Below are positions 17,102 through 26,939 of a stretch of DNA of 64,000 nt, piece by piece. The notes below the pieces were generated by a model. That model did not search any database. It saw nothing but the letters and a program-made list of their open reading frames with translations, and was not told the DNA's origin. Source of the DNA: Flavobacterium sp. MDT1-60 (GTDB lineage Bacteria; Bacteroidota; Bacteroidia; Flavobacteriales; Flavobacteriaceae); assembly GCF_014844035.1 (NCBI RefSeq), contig NZ_CP062159.1, positions 4,154,001-4,218,000 on the forward strand, read 5' to 3'. The translations under genes and the position numbers were made by a program. Every line of letters begins with the position of its first letter. Within the stretch, counting starts at the first letter, position 1.

Positions 17102-17437
17102 CTATAGCAGATCTGCTTTTAGATGTATGATTTTATCTTTGTGAAAAGTAAAATCTAATGTACCGCCTATGCCTCTTTCCGAAAAATTTCCTGTAAAAAA
17201 GGCTTCTAAGTGAGCTGATCCCTTATCAACTATATCAATTTTAATAATTTTCGTTTGAGTATTATATCCAACGAAATAATCTTCGAAATATTTACGAATA
17301 CCAGAATGACCCCTAAATTTCTCGCCAACTGATGGATCATCTATAACTGCGCTCTCATCATAATATTTTACATAAGCTTCAGTGTCGAAAGTATTGCTGG
17401 TAACTAGCCAACTTTGTAAAAAGGCATTAATATCCAT
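17102..17437 (-). CDS. SnoaL/NTF2-like protein
   Basis: 111 residues, a compact SnoaL-like polyketide-cyclase fold: FLQSWLVTSNTFDTEAYVKY, then a DDPSVGEKFRGHSGIRKYF block typical of the family, and DFTFHKDKIIHLKADL as the last strands. No signal peptide, so cytoplasmic, unlike the exported NTF2-like protein at 5430. Ligand unknown. First gene of an operon with the AraC regulator at 16170. Confidence 0.85.
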   Translation of the reverse strand: MDINAFLQSWLVTSNTFDTEAYVKYYDESAVIDDPSVGEKFRGHSGIRKYFEDYFVGYNTQTKIIKIDIVDKGSAHLEAFFTGNFSERGIGGTLDFTFHKDKIIHLKADLL

Positions 17438-17481
17438 TGTGATTTAATTAATTGTTTGCGGAATTAAGTTTGTATTATCTA

Positions 17482-17541
17482 CAAAAATCAAGAAAATACT
17501 TTATTAGAATGTAGCCAAAATGTATTGGTTTGTAGCCAAAA
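17482..17541 (-). promoter_or_regulatory. Perfect 21-bp direct-repeat operator (family 2) of the NTF2-AraC operon
   Basis: TGTAGCCAAAA occurs at 17510-17520 and again at 17531-17541, identical and 21 bp apart. The minus -7-like element GATTTTTG is at 17482-17489. It lies in the divergent region shared with the SDR at 17716. Confidence 0.65.
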
Positions 17542-17619
17542 TTACGTTCCGTTATTTTAACACTAATTTCTAGTGAATAAGCTACTTTCAAAACGATCTC
17601 TATAAACTTATTTTCTAAA

Positions 17620-17685
17620 AGTTGATATTCATAATCATTGCTTTCCTTTTCATATAGAGTAACCTGAGTTTTTGAAGCAATTTTG
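17620..17685 (+). promoter_or_regulatory. AraC-type operator-promoter (family 1) of SDR 17716
   Basis: Plus-strand orientation of the same module: AGTTGATATTCAT (17620-17632) and CTTTCCTTTTCAT (17641-17653), 21 bp apart, then -7 element CAATTTTG at 17678-17685, 25 bp from the near half-site. The first half-site matches the consensus CTTTGATATTCAT at 11 of 13 positions, the second is weaker. Confidence 0.6.
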
Positions 17686-17715
17686 TATCAGTAATAATTT
17701 ATAAAATTTAAAATA

Positions 17716-18567
17716 ATGAAAACTAAAAAAACATGGTTCATTACCGGAGCAGGAAGAGGCTTTGGATTGAATATTACAGAAGCTGTTCTAAAATCAGGTG
17801 ATAATGTTGTAGCTACAGTACGAAAAAATCCGGAAGCCTTAGCTGATAGATTAGGCAACAACCCAAACCTTCATGTTGTTGTGCTTGACACCACCGATGA
17901 AATACAAGCTACCGAAGCAGCAGCGTCCGGAATTTCTAAATTTGGACAAATTGACGTATTAGTAAATAATGCTGGTTATGGGTTACTTTCAGCTGTAGAA
18001 GAGGCTACATCAAAAGAAGTATTTGATAATTTTAATGTTAACGTATTTGGTGTTCTTAATGTGACAAGAGCAATTCTTCCTTATATGCGCGAGAAACGTT
18101 CTGGTCATTTGATTAACATTTCCTCAATTGGTGGTTTGAGCGCGTACTTTGGGTGGGGTGTTTATGGTGCTTCTAAATTTGCAATAGAAGGAATTACGGA
18201 AGGACTTGCAATGGAACTTGCTCCTCTTGGAATTCATGCAACTGTTGTAGCACCTGGATTCTTCAGAACAGACTTTTTGGATCAATCTTCATTAACAAGA
18301 ACAGAAAATGTGATTGAAGATTATAGTGAAACAGTTGGTGAAATGAGAAAATTTGCAACTACAGCTAATAAAAAGCAACCAGGAGATCCTGAAAAACTTG
18401 CAGCTGCTTTTATAAAATTAGCAGCTTCTGAAAATCCTCCTGTTCACCTTCCACTTGGAACCGATACACTTCAAAGGTTTAGAGAGAAAACCAAAAAATT
18501 TGAAGACGACATTACAAATTGGTATGATACTATAGTAAGTACAGATCATGACGATACTAAAGAATAA
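17716..18567 (+). CDS. SDR-family oxidoreductase
   Basis: 283 residues, a classical SDR: TGAGRGFG at residues 10-17, NNAGYGLL near 85, SSIGGL near 136, YGASK active site. It shares with the SDR at 5973 the C-terminal pattern (EDY, then QPGDPEKLA). It is the only plus-strand gene of the cluster, divergent from the NTF2-AraC operon, with a plus-strand family 1 promoter 30 bp upstream. Substrate unknown. A terminator hairpin follows. Confidence 0.9.
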   Translation: MKTKKTWFITGAGRGFGLNITEAVLKSGDNVVATVRKNPEALADRLGNNPNLHVVVLDTTDEIQATEAAASGISKFGQIDVLVNNAGYGLLSAVEEATSKEVFDNFNVNVFGVLNVTRAILPYMREKRSGHLINISSIGGLSAYFGWGVYGASKFAIEGITEGLAMELAPLGIHATVVAPGFFRTDFLDQSSLTRTENVIEDYSETVGEMRKFATTANKKQPGDPEKLAAAFIKLAASENPPVHLPLGTDTLQRFREKTKKFEDDITNWYDTIVSTDHDDTKE

Positions 18568-18599
18568 TAAATAGCTAATGAATTAAAGACCAACTGCTA

Positions 18600-18636
18600 A
18601 GCAACCCATTTTTAAAAATGAGTTGCTTTTTTTATT
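18600..18636 (+). terminator. Terminator of SDR 17716
   Basis: Arms GCAACCCAT (18601-18609) and ATGAGTTGC (18618-18626) with one mismatch, followed by TTTTTTT. Confidence 0.7.
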
Positions 18637-18810
18637 CAACCTTCCAAAAAGAGCTCTGGAATGTTAAACTTAAAATCGCAAATTATGGAAAACCGTAAAA
18701 ACAAAATTTCTTTTAAGTCGAACTTTAGGCAAATAATTAAAGATGCAAATTTAGATAGAACAAACTGTGATTATAATTTTAAATTAAATTTATGCTAAGA
18801 AAAACTATTT

Positions 18811-18909
18811 GCTTACGAATTAGGTTTTGAACATTCGCAAAGTTTCAGCAAATTATTCAAGACTAAAACTAAACTAAGTCCGTTAGAATTTAGAGCAAGT
18901 TTTAACTAA
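18811..18909 (+). pseudogene. Remnant of an AraC-family regulator (C-terminal helix-turn-helix)
   Basis: The plus strand reads in frame to TAA at 18907 as AYELGFEHSQSFSKLFKTKT and then a KLSPLEFRASFN end, which is the last helix-turn-helix and tail of an AraC protein. It is closest to the regulator at 10549 (LGFEHPQSFNKLFK). No sensor domain or start remains; upstream, only a 37-codon frame from ATG 18685 is present, which may be further debris. It lies beside the broken integrase. Confidence 0.75.
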
Positions 18910-18985
18910 CCAATAAAATGGAGCTGGTACCTTTTTTGCCACAAAAAGTTAAGGCAATCTCTTTTTGCATTGAGTAAATAATTAA

Positions 18986-19240
18986 AATTTATCCGATTAC
19001 ATTTTCTGGCAAAATTATATATTAAGACTAGATCCATTTCATCTAATTACTCATCATTCACTACTACTTTTTGGAGCTGCTTTAATAATAATTTGTATTT
19101 TTACATTTGAAACAATAAAGAATTACACATCTCATTTTAACCAAGTTATCAGCTTTAAAATTGACAATTTGAAATTTGTGGCATATTCGTGGAACAGCAG
19201 AAAAAAAATATTAGAAATGCAGTATAAAAGCGGGATGTGA
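18986..19240 (+). other. Gap content: start-less open frame with one membrane-like segment
   Basis: Between the AraC remnant and the integrase (18910-19367) there is no complete gene. One plus-strand frame of 84 codons is open, with a hydrophobic run HHSLLLFGAALIIICIFTF, but it has no early ATG. It could be the end of a lost membrane protein. A short stretch at 19245-19257 (TTGTTCGAATCCC) looks like a tRNA T-loop but its stem does not pair. Confidence 0.3.
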
Positions 19241-19367
19241 CGGTTTTGTTCGAATCCCTTTTTGATCAGCATCTTTTTCCAGTAGAACCAGTCTTCCGAT
19301 TATGCCGACAAAAACGCAGACTAAAAAACAGACCGGTAAACTGCAATATATTCGAAGTACTTTATTT

Positions 19368-20627
19368 TCATTGCGCTTTTTTCTTTAAAGATTCCAATTG
19401 TATAGCTTCTGATGCTTTGTTTTTCTTCTCATCTATTATTTTTGCATAGATTTCAGTAGTTTTTACGTTGCTATGACCCAGCATTTTACTGACTGTATAA
19501 ATGTCTGTCCCGCTCGACAGCTGCAATGTTGCAAATGTATGGCGGAAGCAATGGAAGGTAATATCTTTTTTGATGTCTGCGGATTCAACCCATTTTTTTA
19601 GAGGGCGTGAAATCCACGATATGTCCGTAAAATACTCAAAAACAAGCTACTGCGGAAGCCTCGGTTCTCCGCAGAGCTGGAAAGCCTGCTGGGAAATAGG
19701 CATATATTCAACACCCTTTGTCTTTTTCTGTGTGAAATGAAGTCTGGCAATACCCTCTTCCAAACTTATCTCTTTCCAGCGGAGCTTCTGAATGTCGGAA
19801 TGTCTCAGTCCTGTAAACGCTGAGAAAAGTGCCGCTCTTTTAAGGACGTCTTTTTCACACGCTGTTGATGCCAGTACATTCAATTCTTCAATGGTCAGAT
19901 ATTCACGTCTTGATTCCTGTTTCGGGATGCCTTTTATTTTTGAAGATAAGTCAACTGTTAAATATCCGTCGATAAAAGCCTGTTTCAAAGCCGCTTTAAA
20001 TATGGAAAAATAGGCTCCCGCAGTGTTGCTGGAAATGGTTCCTTTTCTATTTCCTTCTAGCGGAGCAGCTAATAAAAACAGTTTAAAATCCTGTGCCATT
20101 CTGTAGTCAATCTGAGAAAATATCAGGCTGTCTCCTGAATAGCTTTTTAAAAATTCTTTGGTCCGCTTCCAATTGATCTGTACAGATTTTGAACTTCGAG
20201 CGTGTCTTTTAGCCGCCAAAGCTACAATGTATTTAATAAAATCCTCCTGCCCTTTTTCTTTCTGTTCAACTAATATATTCTCAGCATCACTGTATAGATC
20301 TCTATTATCATATTCTTTCTGCCGAACTTTACGGATTCCGTCAGCATACAGCATTATTTCACGGTCGCTATCGCTTCTACACATTATTATTCCGTTATCG
20401 CTGCGCTTTGGTTTGTAGGATTTTGTTCCCTCTGCATCCGTTCGGGCGGTTCTTTTTTTGTCCCACTCCACTGTTGTTACGGATCTGTTTATATATTCAC
20501 GGATTCTTTGGGGAGTTTTCTTTCCGGAAACCTCAACAGGATAGCTTTCTATGTAAACATACCATTCTTTTTTGTTTTCTGCTTGTCGAAGACGCACAGT
20601 TGCCTTGGTTTTCAGTAATTGTTTCAT
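19368..20627 (-). pseudogene. Tyrosine recombinase/integrase interrupted by one in-frame TAG
   Basis: The full frame is 419 codons, typical of Bacteroidota integrases with an N-terminal Arm-type domain (about 1-110), SAM-like core-binding domain (about 125-225) and catalytic domain. The catalytic Arg is in AFTGLRHSDIQKL. Codon 327 (19647-19649) is TAG, directly after GEPRLPQ. Past it the same frame continues as LVFEYFTDISWISRPLKKW, then FHCFRHTFATLQ (HxxR) and TTEIYAKI (nucleophile Tyr), ending TGA at 19368. An AAG-to-TAG change would explain it. Without readthrough the protein lacks HxxR, the late His and Tyr and should be inactive. It marks the boundary between the SDR cluster and dnaK. Confidence 0.9.
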
Positions 20628-20739
20628 ATAAAATCATTTCCGTTATACAAGTTATCAATTTCCATTTTGGAGCATATACATACTTTCCGCTCTATCTGGT
20701 CGAGATTGAATATTTCCTGATATGGCTGTAGACAGAACC

Positions 20740-20907
20740 TTAATATATTTGAAATCTCTCAGCTATTTCGCTTAGGGAATAGCAGTCTTCTTTTTCAAGT
20801 CTGTATAATTTTTTCTTCAATGTATTTTCAGATTCCGGCAGGCTGTGGAAAATGACAAACATCTCGGCCATGATTTTCCGGTCAATCCCGACAAGACGGG
20901 TTCCCAT
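20740..20907 (-). CDS. Small hypothetical protein beside the integrase
   Basis: 55 residues from ATG 20907 (a TTG 27 bp earlier is also possible). Sequence features: GTRLVGIDRKIMAEMFVIF, then KKKLYRLEKEDCYSLSEIAERF, whose end looks like one helix-turn-helix arm. I do not recognise it. It lies 112 bp upstream of the integrase start on the same strand, where excisionase-like genes often sit, but there is no direct evidence for that role. Confidence 0.4.
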   Translation of the reverse strand: MGTRLVGIDRKIMAEMFVIFHSLPESENTLKKKLYRLEKEDCYSLSEIAERFQIY

Positions 20908-21047
20908 CGTCCATTTCCATTCATTAAGGTACAATAAGTATACATAAGTGCCACTTTATTTCCTTTTAAGTGCCGGTGCAAATGTGGTACAAATATATGA
21001 TGAAAAAAGATTAAAAAAGAGCAGAAACAATAAAAAAGAAAAAAGAA

Positions 21048-21080
21048 AAACCGCTGTAAACATTAAGTTTACAGCGGTTT
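21048..21080 (-). terminator. Terminator of dnaK
   Basis: Perfect 14-bp arms AAACCGCTGTAAAC and GTTTACAGCGGTTT around a 5-base loop, with a T-rich run following in the minus direction, 31 bp past the dnaK stop. Confidence 0.9.
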
Positions 21081-21111
21081 AGCACTTATTATTAGCCGAT
21101 GTTAATCAGAC

Positions 21112-22997
<1,886 letters not shown>

Positions 22998-23044
22998 TTA
23001 TATATTTAATTTTGATATACATTTTATAACTCAGGTGGCATAAG

Positions 23045-23144
23045 TCAATCTTTGTGCCAATATAAAAAACCAAAGTAAATTGTCAGTTTTCATGTCGGCA
23101 CATCAAAAATCATCTGACAACATGACATTTTCAAAACCTGACAG
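23045..23144 (-). promoter_or_regulatory. Sigma-54-like promoter with repeated TGACA boxes upstream of dnaK
   Basis: On the minus strand TTGGCAC (23054-23060) and TTGA (23045-23048) sit in the -24/-12 arrangement of sigma-54 promoters, except that -12 ends GA instead of GC. Upstream are CTGACAG/TGACA or TGTCA-type boxes at 23081-23086, 23091-23096, 23114-23119, 23123-23127 and 23138-23144. The predicted start, about 23034, gives a 40-nt leader. Confidence 0.4.
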
Positions 23145-23193
23145 TTGTGGCATATCAGTACTTTAGGTGTCATTACAAAGAGCTTTTGTTGTT

Positions 23194-23297
23194 TTATAAG
23201 GAGCTATTTCCTGCTGTCCACTATATCTTTTGTGTCCGCCGCGGCGGACACAAAAGGATGCCGTTCCCATCAGGGCTAGGGCACCCGCTTTCAAAAG
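23194..23297. repeat. Intergenic palindromic repeat, family A copy 1
   Basis: About 104 bp starting TTATAAGGAGCTATTTCC and ending GGGCTAGGGCACCCGCTTTC. In the middle CTATATCTTTT and AAAAGGATGCCG flank the hairpin TGTCCGCCGCGGCGGACA. A second copy with the same flanks but another stem is at 41725-41830. Confidence 0.75.
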
Positions 23298-23369
23298 AAA
23301 ATTCATTCAAATTAAAATCAGAATCTTTTTTATAAATTCGCTATTCCTAAAATTCACTAAATCTATTTA

Positions 23370-24635
23370 ATGGAAAACTACACCATCATCATTTTTATTC
23401 TGGCCATTGTCATTGGTCTTTCTGCATTTGCTGACAAATCAAAAATTCCTTACCCTATTCTTTTAGTTATTGTCGGAATCGGAATTGGTTTTATCCCAAC
23501 AATGGCTGAAATCGAAATAAATCCGGAGATTATTTTTCTGATATTTCTGCCTCCTTTATTATATGATGCTTCGTTTAATATTTCTCCAAAACATTTCAAA
23601 ACGAATCTTAGCACAATAAGTACATTAGCAATACCACTTGTTTTTTTAACGACATTTTGGATTGCCGTAGTTTCCCATTATATGATTCCTGGTATGACCT
23701 GGCCTTTGGCCTTTGTACTCGGAGCCATACTTTCGGCAACAGATGCCGTGGCCGCCGTAAACGTAACAAAAGGTCTCGGAATACCTGAAAAAACAATTAC
23801 AATACTCGAAGGCGAAAGTTTAATTAATGATGCTTCAGCATTAGTTGCTTATCGCTTTGCCGTGGCGACCGCAATGGGTTCTGCTTTTATAATCTGGAAA
23901 GCAACATTGGAGTTTGTGCTCTTATTAGGTGGTGGATTCCTGGTTGGTTTTATAATGGCTAAAATTCTGGCTTTCATTCTAACCAAAGTTCGTAAAAACA
24001 TAAATGTTACGGTTAGTTTCATGCTTTTAATGCCTTTCGTTACTTACCTAATTGCAGAACACCTGCATGTTTCCGGAGTAATTGCAGTGGTCTGTTTAGG
24101 TTTAGCAATATCACGTTTCAGTAATAAAATCTTTCCTGAAAGTTTGAAAAACAATTCCAAAAACCTTTGGGATGTAATTATTTTTATTCTAAACGGATTA
24201 ATTTTTATCCTAATCGGACTCAATTTTAGATACATTCTAAAGGACATTGATGACAATATGATTCTGCCTTATATTGGTTATGCTGCTATTATTACTATTG
24301 TAGCGTTATTGACCAGAATGGTGAGGGTGTTTTTTCAAAAAATTAACCTCCAAAAAGCTTTTCAAAAGAATGATAAAAAGAAGCGAAAAGTCAGTGAACA
24401 TGCCTTACTCGATTCTAAAAATAGTTTTATTATCAGCTGGTCCGGAATGCGTGGTATTGTTTCGCTTGCCATTGCCTTGGGTTTACCAAAACATCTCCCG
24501 GACGGAACCCCATTTCCTGAAAGAAATGCGATACTATTCATTTCTGTTGCAGTTGTTCTTTTAACCATTGTAGGACAAGGACTTTCACTTCCCTGGATAG
24601 TCAAAAAATTAAATTTAAAAGAGGACGAAAAATAA
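23370..24635 (+). CDS. Na+/H+ antiporter, CPA1 family
   Basis: 421 residues with about 12 membrane segments. The core signatures of CPA1 exchangers are present: LIFLPPLLYDASFNI near 60-75, LGAILSATDAVAAVNV near 115-130 and LEGESLINDASALVAY near 147-162 (the ND pair of the ion site). No large cytosolic C-terminal domain. Inner membrane; exchanges Na+ or K+ for protons in pH or salt homeostasis. It stands alone after a palindromic repeat. Confidence 0.9.
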   Translation: MENYTIIIFILAIVIGLSAFADKSKIPYPILLVIVGIGIGFIPTMAEIEINPEIIFLIFLPPLLYDASFNISPKHFKTNLSTISTLAIPLVFLTTFWIAVVSHYMIPGMTWPLAFVLGAILSATDAVAAVNVTKGLGIPEKTITILEGESLINDASALVAYRFAVATAMGSAFIIWKATLEFVLLLGGGFLVGFIMAKILAFILTKVRKNINVTVSFMLLMPFVTYLIAEHLHVSGVIAVVCLGLAISRFSNKIFPESLKNNSKNLWDVIIFILNGLIFILIGLNFRYILKDIDDNMILPYIGYAAIITIVALLTRMVRVFFQKINLQKAFQKNDKKKRKVSEHALLDSKNSFIISWSGMRGIVSLAIALGLPKHLPDGTPFPERNAILFISVAVVLLTIVGQGLSLPWIVKKLNLKEDEK

Positions 24636-24727
24636 TTTTCAAAAAAAAATAAAATAATTTGTCCAATTCTGAAAGTTCGATTGTTATTCCATTATAACAA
24701 CATTTATAAATATAAAATTTAAACAAA

Positions 24728-25180
24728 ATGGAAAATCGAATTAACATTCACGAAAAAGGACAAAACGCATTAAAAACACTTTATCCAATTGGCGGATATT
24801 TGAAAAAATCTCCACTAGAGCAATCACTTATAGAATTAATTCTTTTTAGAGTTTCTCAAATCAATCAATGTGCTTATTGCCTTGACATGCATTATAAAGA
24901 TGCACGTGACAAAGGCGAAACAGAACAAAGATTATACGGATTAAGCGCATGGAGAGAGACTTCTTATTACACAAATCGCGAAAGAGCTGCATTTGCATGG
25001 GCAGAAGCTCTAACTAAATGTGATGTAACAGATTCAGTATATAATGAAGCTGCAAAAGAATTTTCAGAAGAAGAATTAATTGATTTAACTTTAGCTATCA
25101 CAAACATTAATACCTGGAACCGTATTAATCTTGCTTTTCCTAACGAACCCGGAACTTACAAAGTGGGACAATTTGGTTAA
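24728..25180 (+). CDS. Carboxymuconolactone decarboxylase-family (AhpD-like) protein
   Basis: 150 residues. The helical fold carries the redox motif C48-AY-C51 followed by LDMH55, the pattern of AhpD-type peroxidase partners rather than true decarboxylases. A start at 24728 keeps the complete fold (INIHEKGQNALKTLYPIGGY). It is the first of three genes with a DGPF protein and an ECF sigma factor, an arrangement known from ECF sigma groups with C-terminal extensions, and probably works in a stress response. Confidence 0.9.
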   Translation: MENRINIHEKGQNALKTLYPIGGYLKKSPLEQSLIELILFRVSQINQCAYCLDMHYKDARDKGETEQRLYGLSAWRETSYYTNRERAAFAWAEALTKCDVTDSVYNEAAKEFSEEELIDLTLAITNINTWNRINLAFPNEPGTYKVGQFG

Positions 25181-25226
25181 TTAAACGTAAAAAGAAAACT
25201 GATTTACAACATCAAAAAATAACATT

Positions 25227-25577
25227 ATGAACGAATTTGTATTAATATTTCGCAGAGATTTTAGCACTAAAGAAACCCAACCTTCACCACAGGAATTACA
25301 AGAATCATTAAAATTGTGGCAGGACTGGCTGGGTGGAATTGCAGCTCAGGACAAACTGGCAAAACCTTTGCAACGCTGGGATGGCGAAGGAAAAATCGTA
25401 ACTACAAATAAAAACGTCATCAATGGCCCTTACGTTGAAATCAAAGAGTCAATTGGCGGATTAATTATGATAAAAGCAGCCGATTACGACGAAGCTGTTG
25501 CTATCGCAAATGGGTGTCCGATATTAGATTTAGGCGGCAATGTTGAAATACGTATGGCTGTTACAGGAACCTATTAA
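25227..25577 (+). CDS. YCII/DGPF-domain protein
   Basis: 116 residues. A YCII-like ferredoxin fold: MNEFVLIFRRDF strand, WLGGIAAQDKLA helix, then GKIVTTNKNVINGPYVEIKE where NGPYVEIK corresponds to the DGPF-type signature (DGPFxExKE), and a closing helix AADYDEAVAIANGCPIL. DGPF proteins are typical neighbours of extended ECF sigma factors. Biochemical role unknown. Located 46 bp after the AhpD-like gene and 37 bp before the sigma gene. Confidence 0.9.
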   Translation: MNEFVLIFRRDFSTKETQPSPQELQESLKLWQDWLGGIAAQDKLAKPLQRWDGEGKIVTTNKNVINGPYVEIKESIGGLIMIKAADYDEAVAIANGCPILDLGGNVEIRMAVTGTY

Positions 25578-25614
25578 TTTTTAATTTTATTCCTGATTGC
25601 ACTTTATTAAAATT

Positions 25615-26847
25615 ATGGAAGAAAGTCAGCTTTTACCCAATTTATTCAGAACAGAGTATCGAAAAATAGTTTCGGTACTCTGTTATTTGTTTGGAATCGA
25701 TAATATTGAAATTGCCGAAGATATTACAAGTGATACCTTTTTGGCTGCAACCGAAACATGGAGTATAAAAGGAATTCCTGAAAACCCGACAGCCTGGCTC
25801 TATACAGTAGCTAAAAACAAAACCAAAAATTATCTGAAAAGAAATGCTCTTTTCGAACAAAAACTTTCTGTTGAGATAAAACATACAGCAAATAAATCAG
25901 AAGAAATTGAAATTGATTTATCAAACAAAAATATTAATGACAGCCAATTGGCCATGATATTTACGGTTTGTAATCCTATAAATTCAGGTGAGGCCCAAAT
26001 TGCACTCGCTTTAAATTTATTGTGCGGATTTGGAATTCAGGAAATATCAGATGCTTTTTTAACCAACAAAGAAGTCATTTACAAAAGAATTAATCGGGCC
26101 AAAGAAAAACTTAAAGAAGCCAATATTAAAATTGAACAACCCACAATTTATGAAATCAACAATCGTCTGGAAACCGTTTTAACAACCTTGTATTTATTGT
26201 TTTCTGAAGGTTATTATTCGACTTCGCAAAATACCATTCTCAGAAAAAATCTATGTGCCGAAGCCATGCGATTGACTTTTTTATTAATTGAAAATCCAAC
26301 AACTAATCTTCCGGCAGTAAACGCCTTACTTTCTTTAATGTGTTTTCATAGCTCAAGATTTGACGCCAGAACAAACGAAAATGGCGAAACGATCTTGTAT
26401 CAGGACCAGGATGAATCATTATGGAATCAGGAATTAATTGAAAAAGGCCAATATTACCTCGTTCAGGCTTCAACAGGAAACAAACTTTCAAAATATCATC
26501 TGGAAGCCAGCATTGCTTATTGGCATACGCAAAAGGAAGATACTGCCGAAAAATGGCAAAATATCCTGCAACTTTATAACCATTTGCTCATTTTAGAATA
26601 TTCTCCTATCGCTGCCTTAAACAGAACTTTTGCCTTGGCTAAAACAAATGGCAAATACGAAGCTATTATCGAAGCTGAAAAACTAAATCTTATTGAAAAT
26701 CCTTTTTATTATTCGTTATTAGGGAATCTTTATACTGATATTGACAATAAGAAAGCCATAGAAAATTTCGAAAAAGCACTAAGAATTACCAGTTCTCCAG
26801 CAGATAAGGCAACTATAATTAAAAATATTAGTTTGATTAAAATATAG
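25615..26847 (+). CDS. ECF RNA polymerase sigma factor with long C-terminal extension
   Basis: 410 residues. Region 2 is at about 10-75 (FRTEYRKIVSVLCYLFGI, then TSDTFLAATETW, NPTAWLYTVAKNK) and region 4 at about 125-180 (IALALNLLCGFGIQEISDAF, then INRAKEKLKEA). The remaining about 220 residues are helical and TPR-like (FYYSLLGNLYTDIDNKKAIE, then FEKALRIT). This size and the DGPF neighbour match the ECF42-like group, where the extension replaces an anti-sigma factor. Start ATG 25615 is preferred over TTG 25597. Confidence 0.9.
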   Translation: MEESQLLPNLFRTEYRKIVSVLCYLFGIDNIEIAEDITSDTFLAATETWSIKGIPENPTAWLYTVAKNKTKNYLKRNALFEQKLSVEIKHTANKSEEIEIDLSNKNINDSQLAMIFTVCNPINSGEAQIALALNLLCGFGIQEISDAFLTNKEVIYKRINRAKEKLKEANIKIEQPTIYEINNRLETVLTTLYLLFSEGYYSTSQNTILRKNLCAEAMRLTFLLIENPTTNLPAVNALLSLMCFHSSRFDARTNENGETILYQDQDESLWNQELIEKGQYYLVQASTGNKLSKYHLEASIAYWHTQKEDTAEKWQNILQLYNHLLILEYSPIAALNRTFALAKTNGKYEAIIEAEKLNLIENPFYYSLLGNLYTDIDNKKAIENFEKALRITSSPADKATIIKNISLIKI

Positions 26848-26939
26848 AATCCTAATAGTAAAAAAAAAAATGATCCTCAAAATTAAACTTTGACAAATAC
26901 ATCTTAATTTTAGATATTTCTAACAAACTCATTTTTTTT

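Noticed and set aside
19239-19262. tRNA-like T-loop (TTCGAATCC) as integrase attachment site
   Set aside because: The bases on either side do not form the 5-bp T stem, and I found no second copy, so it is not claimed as att.
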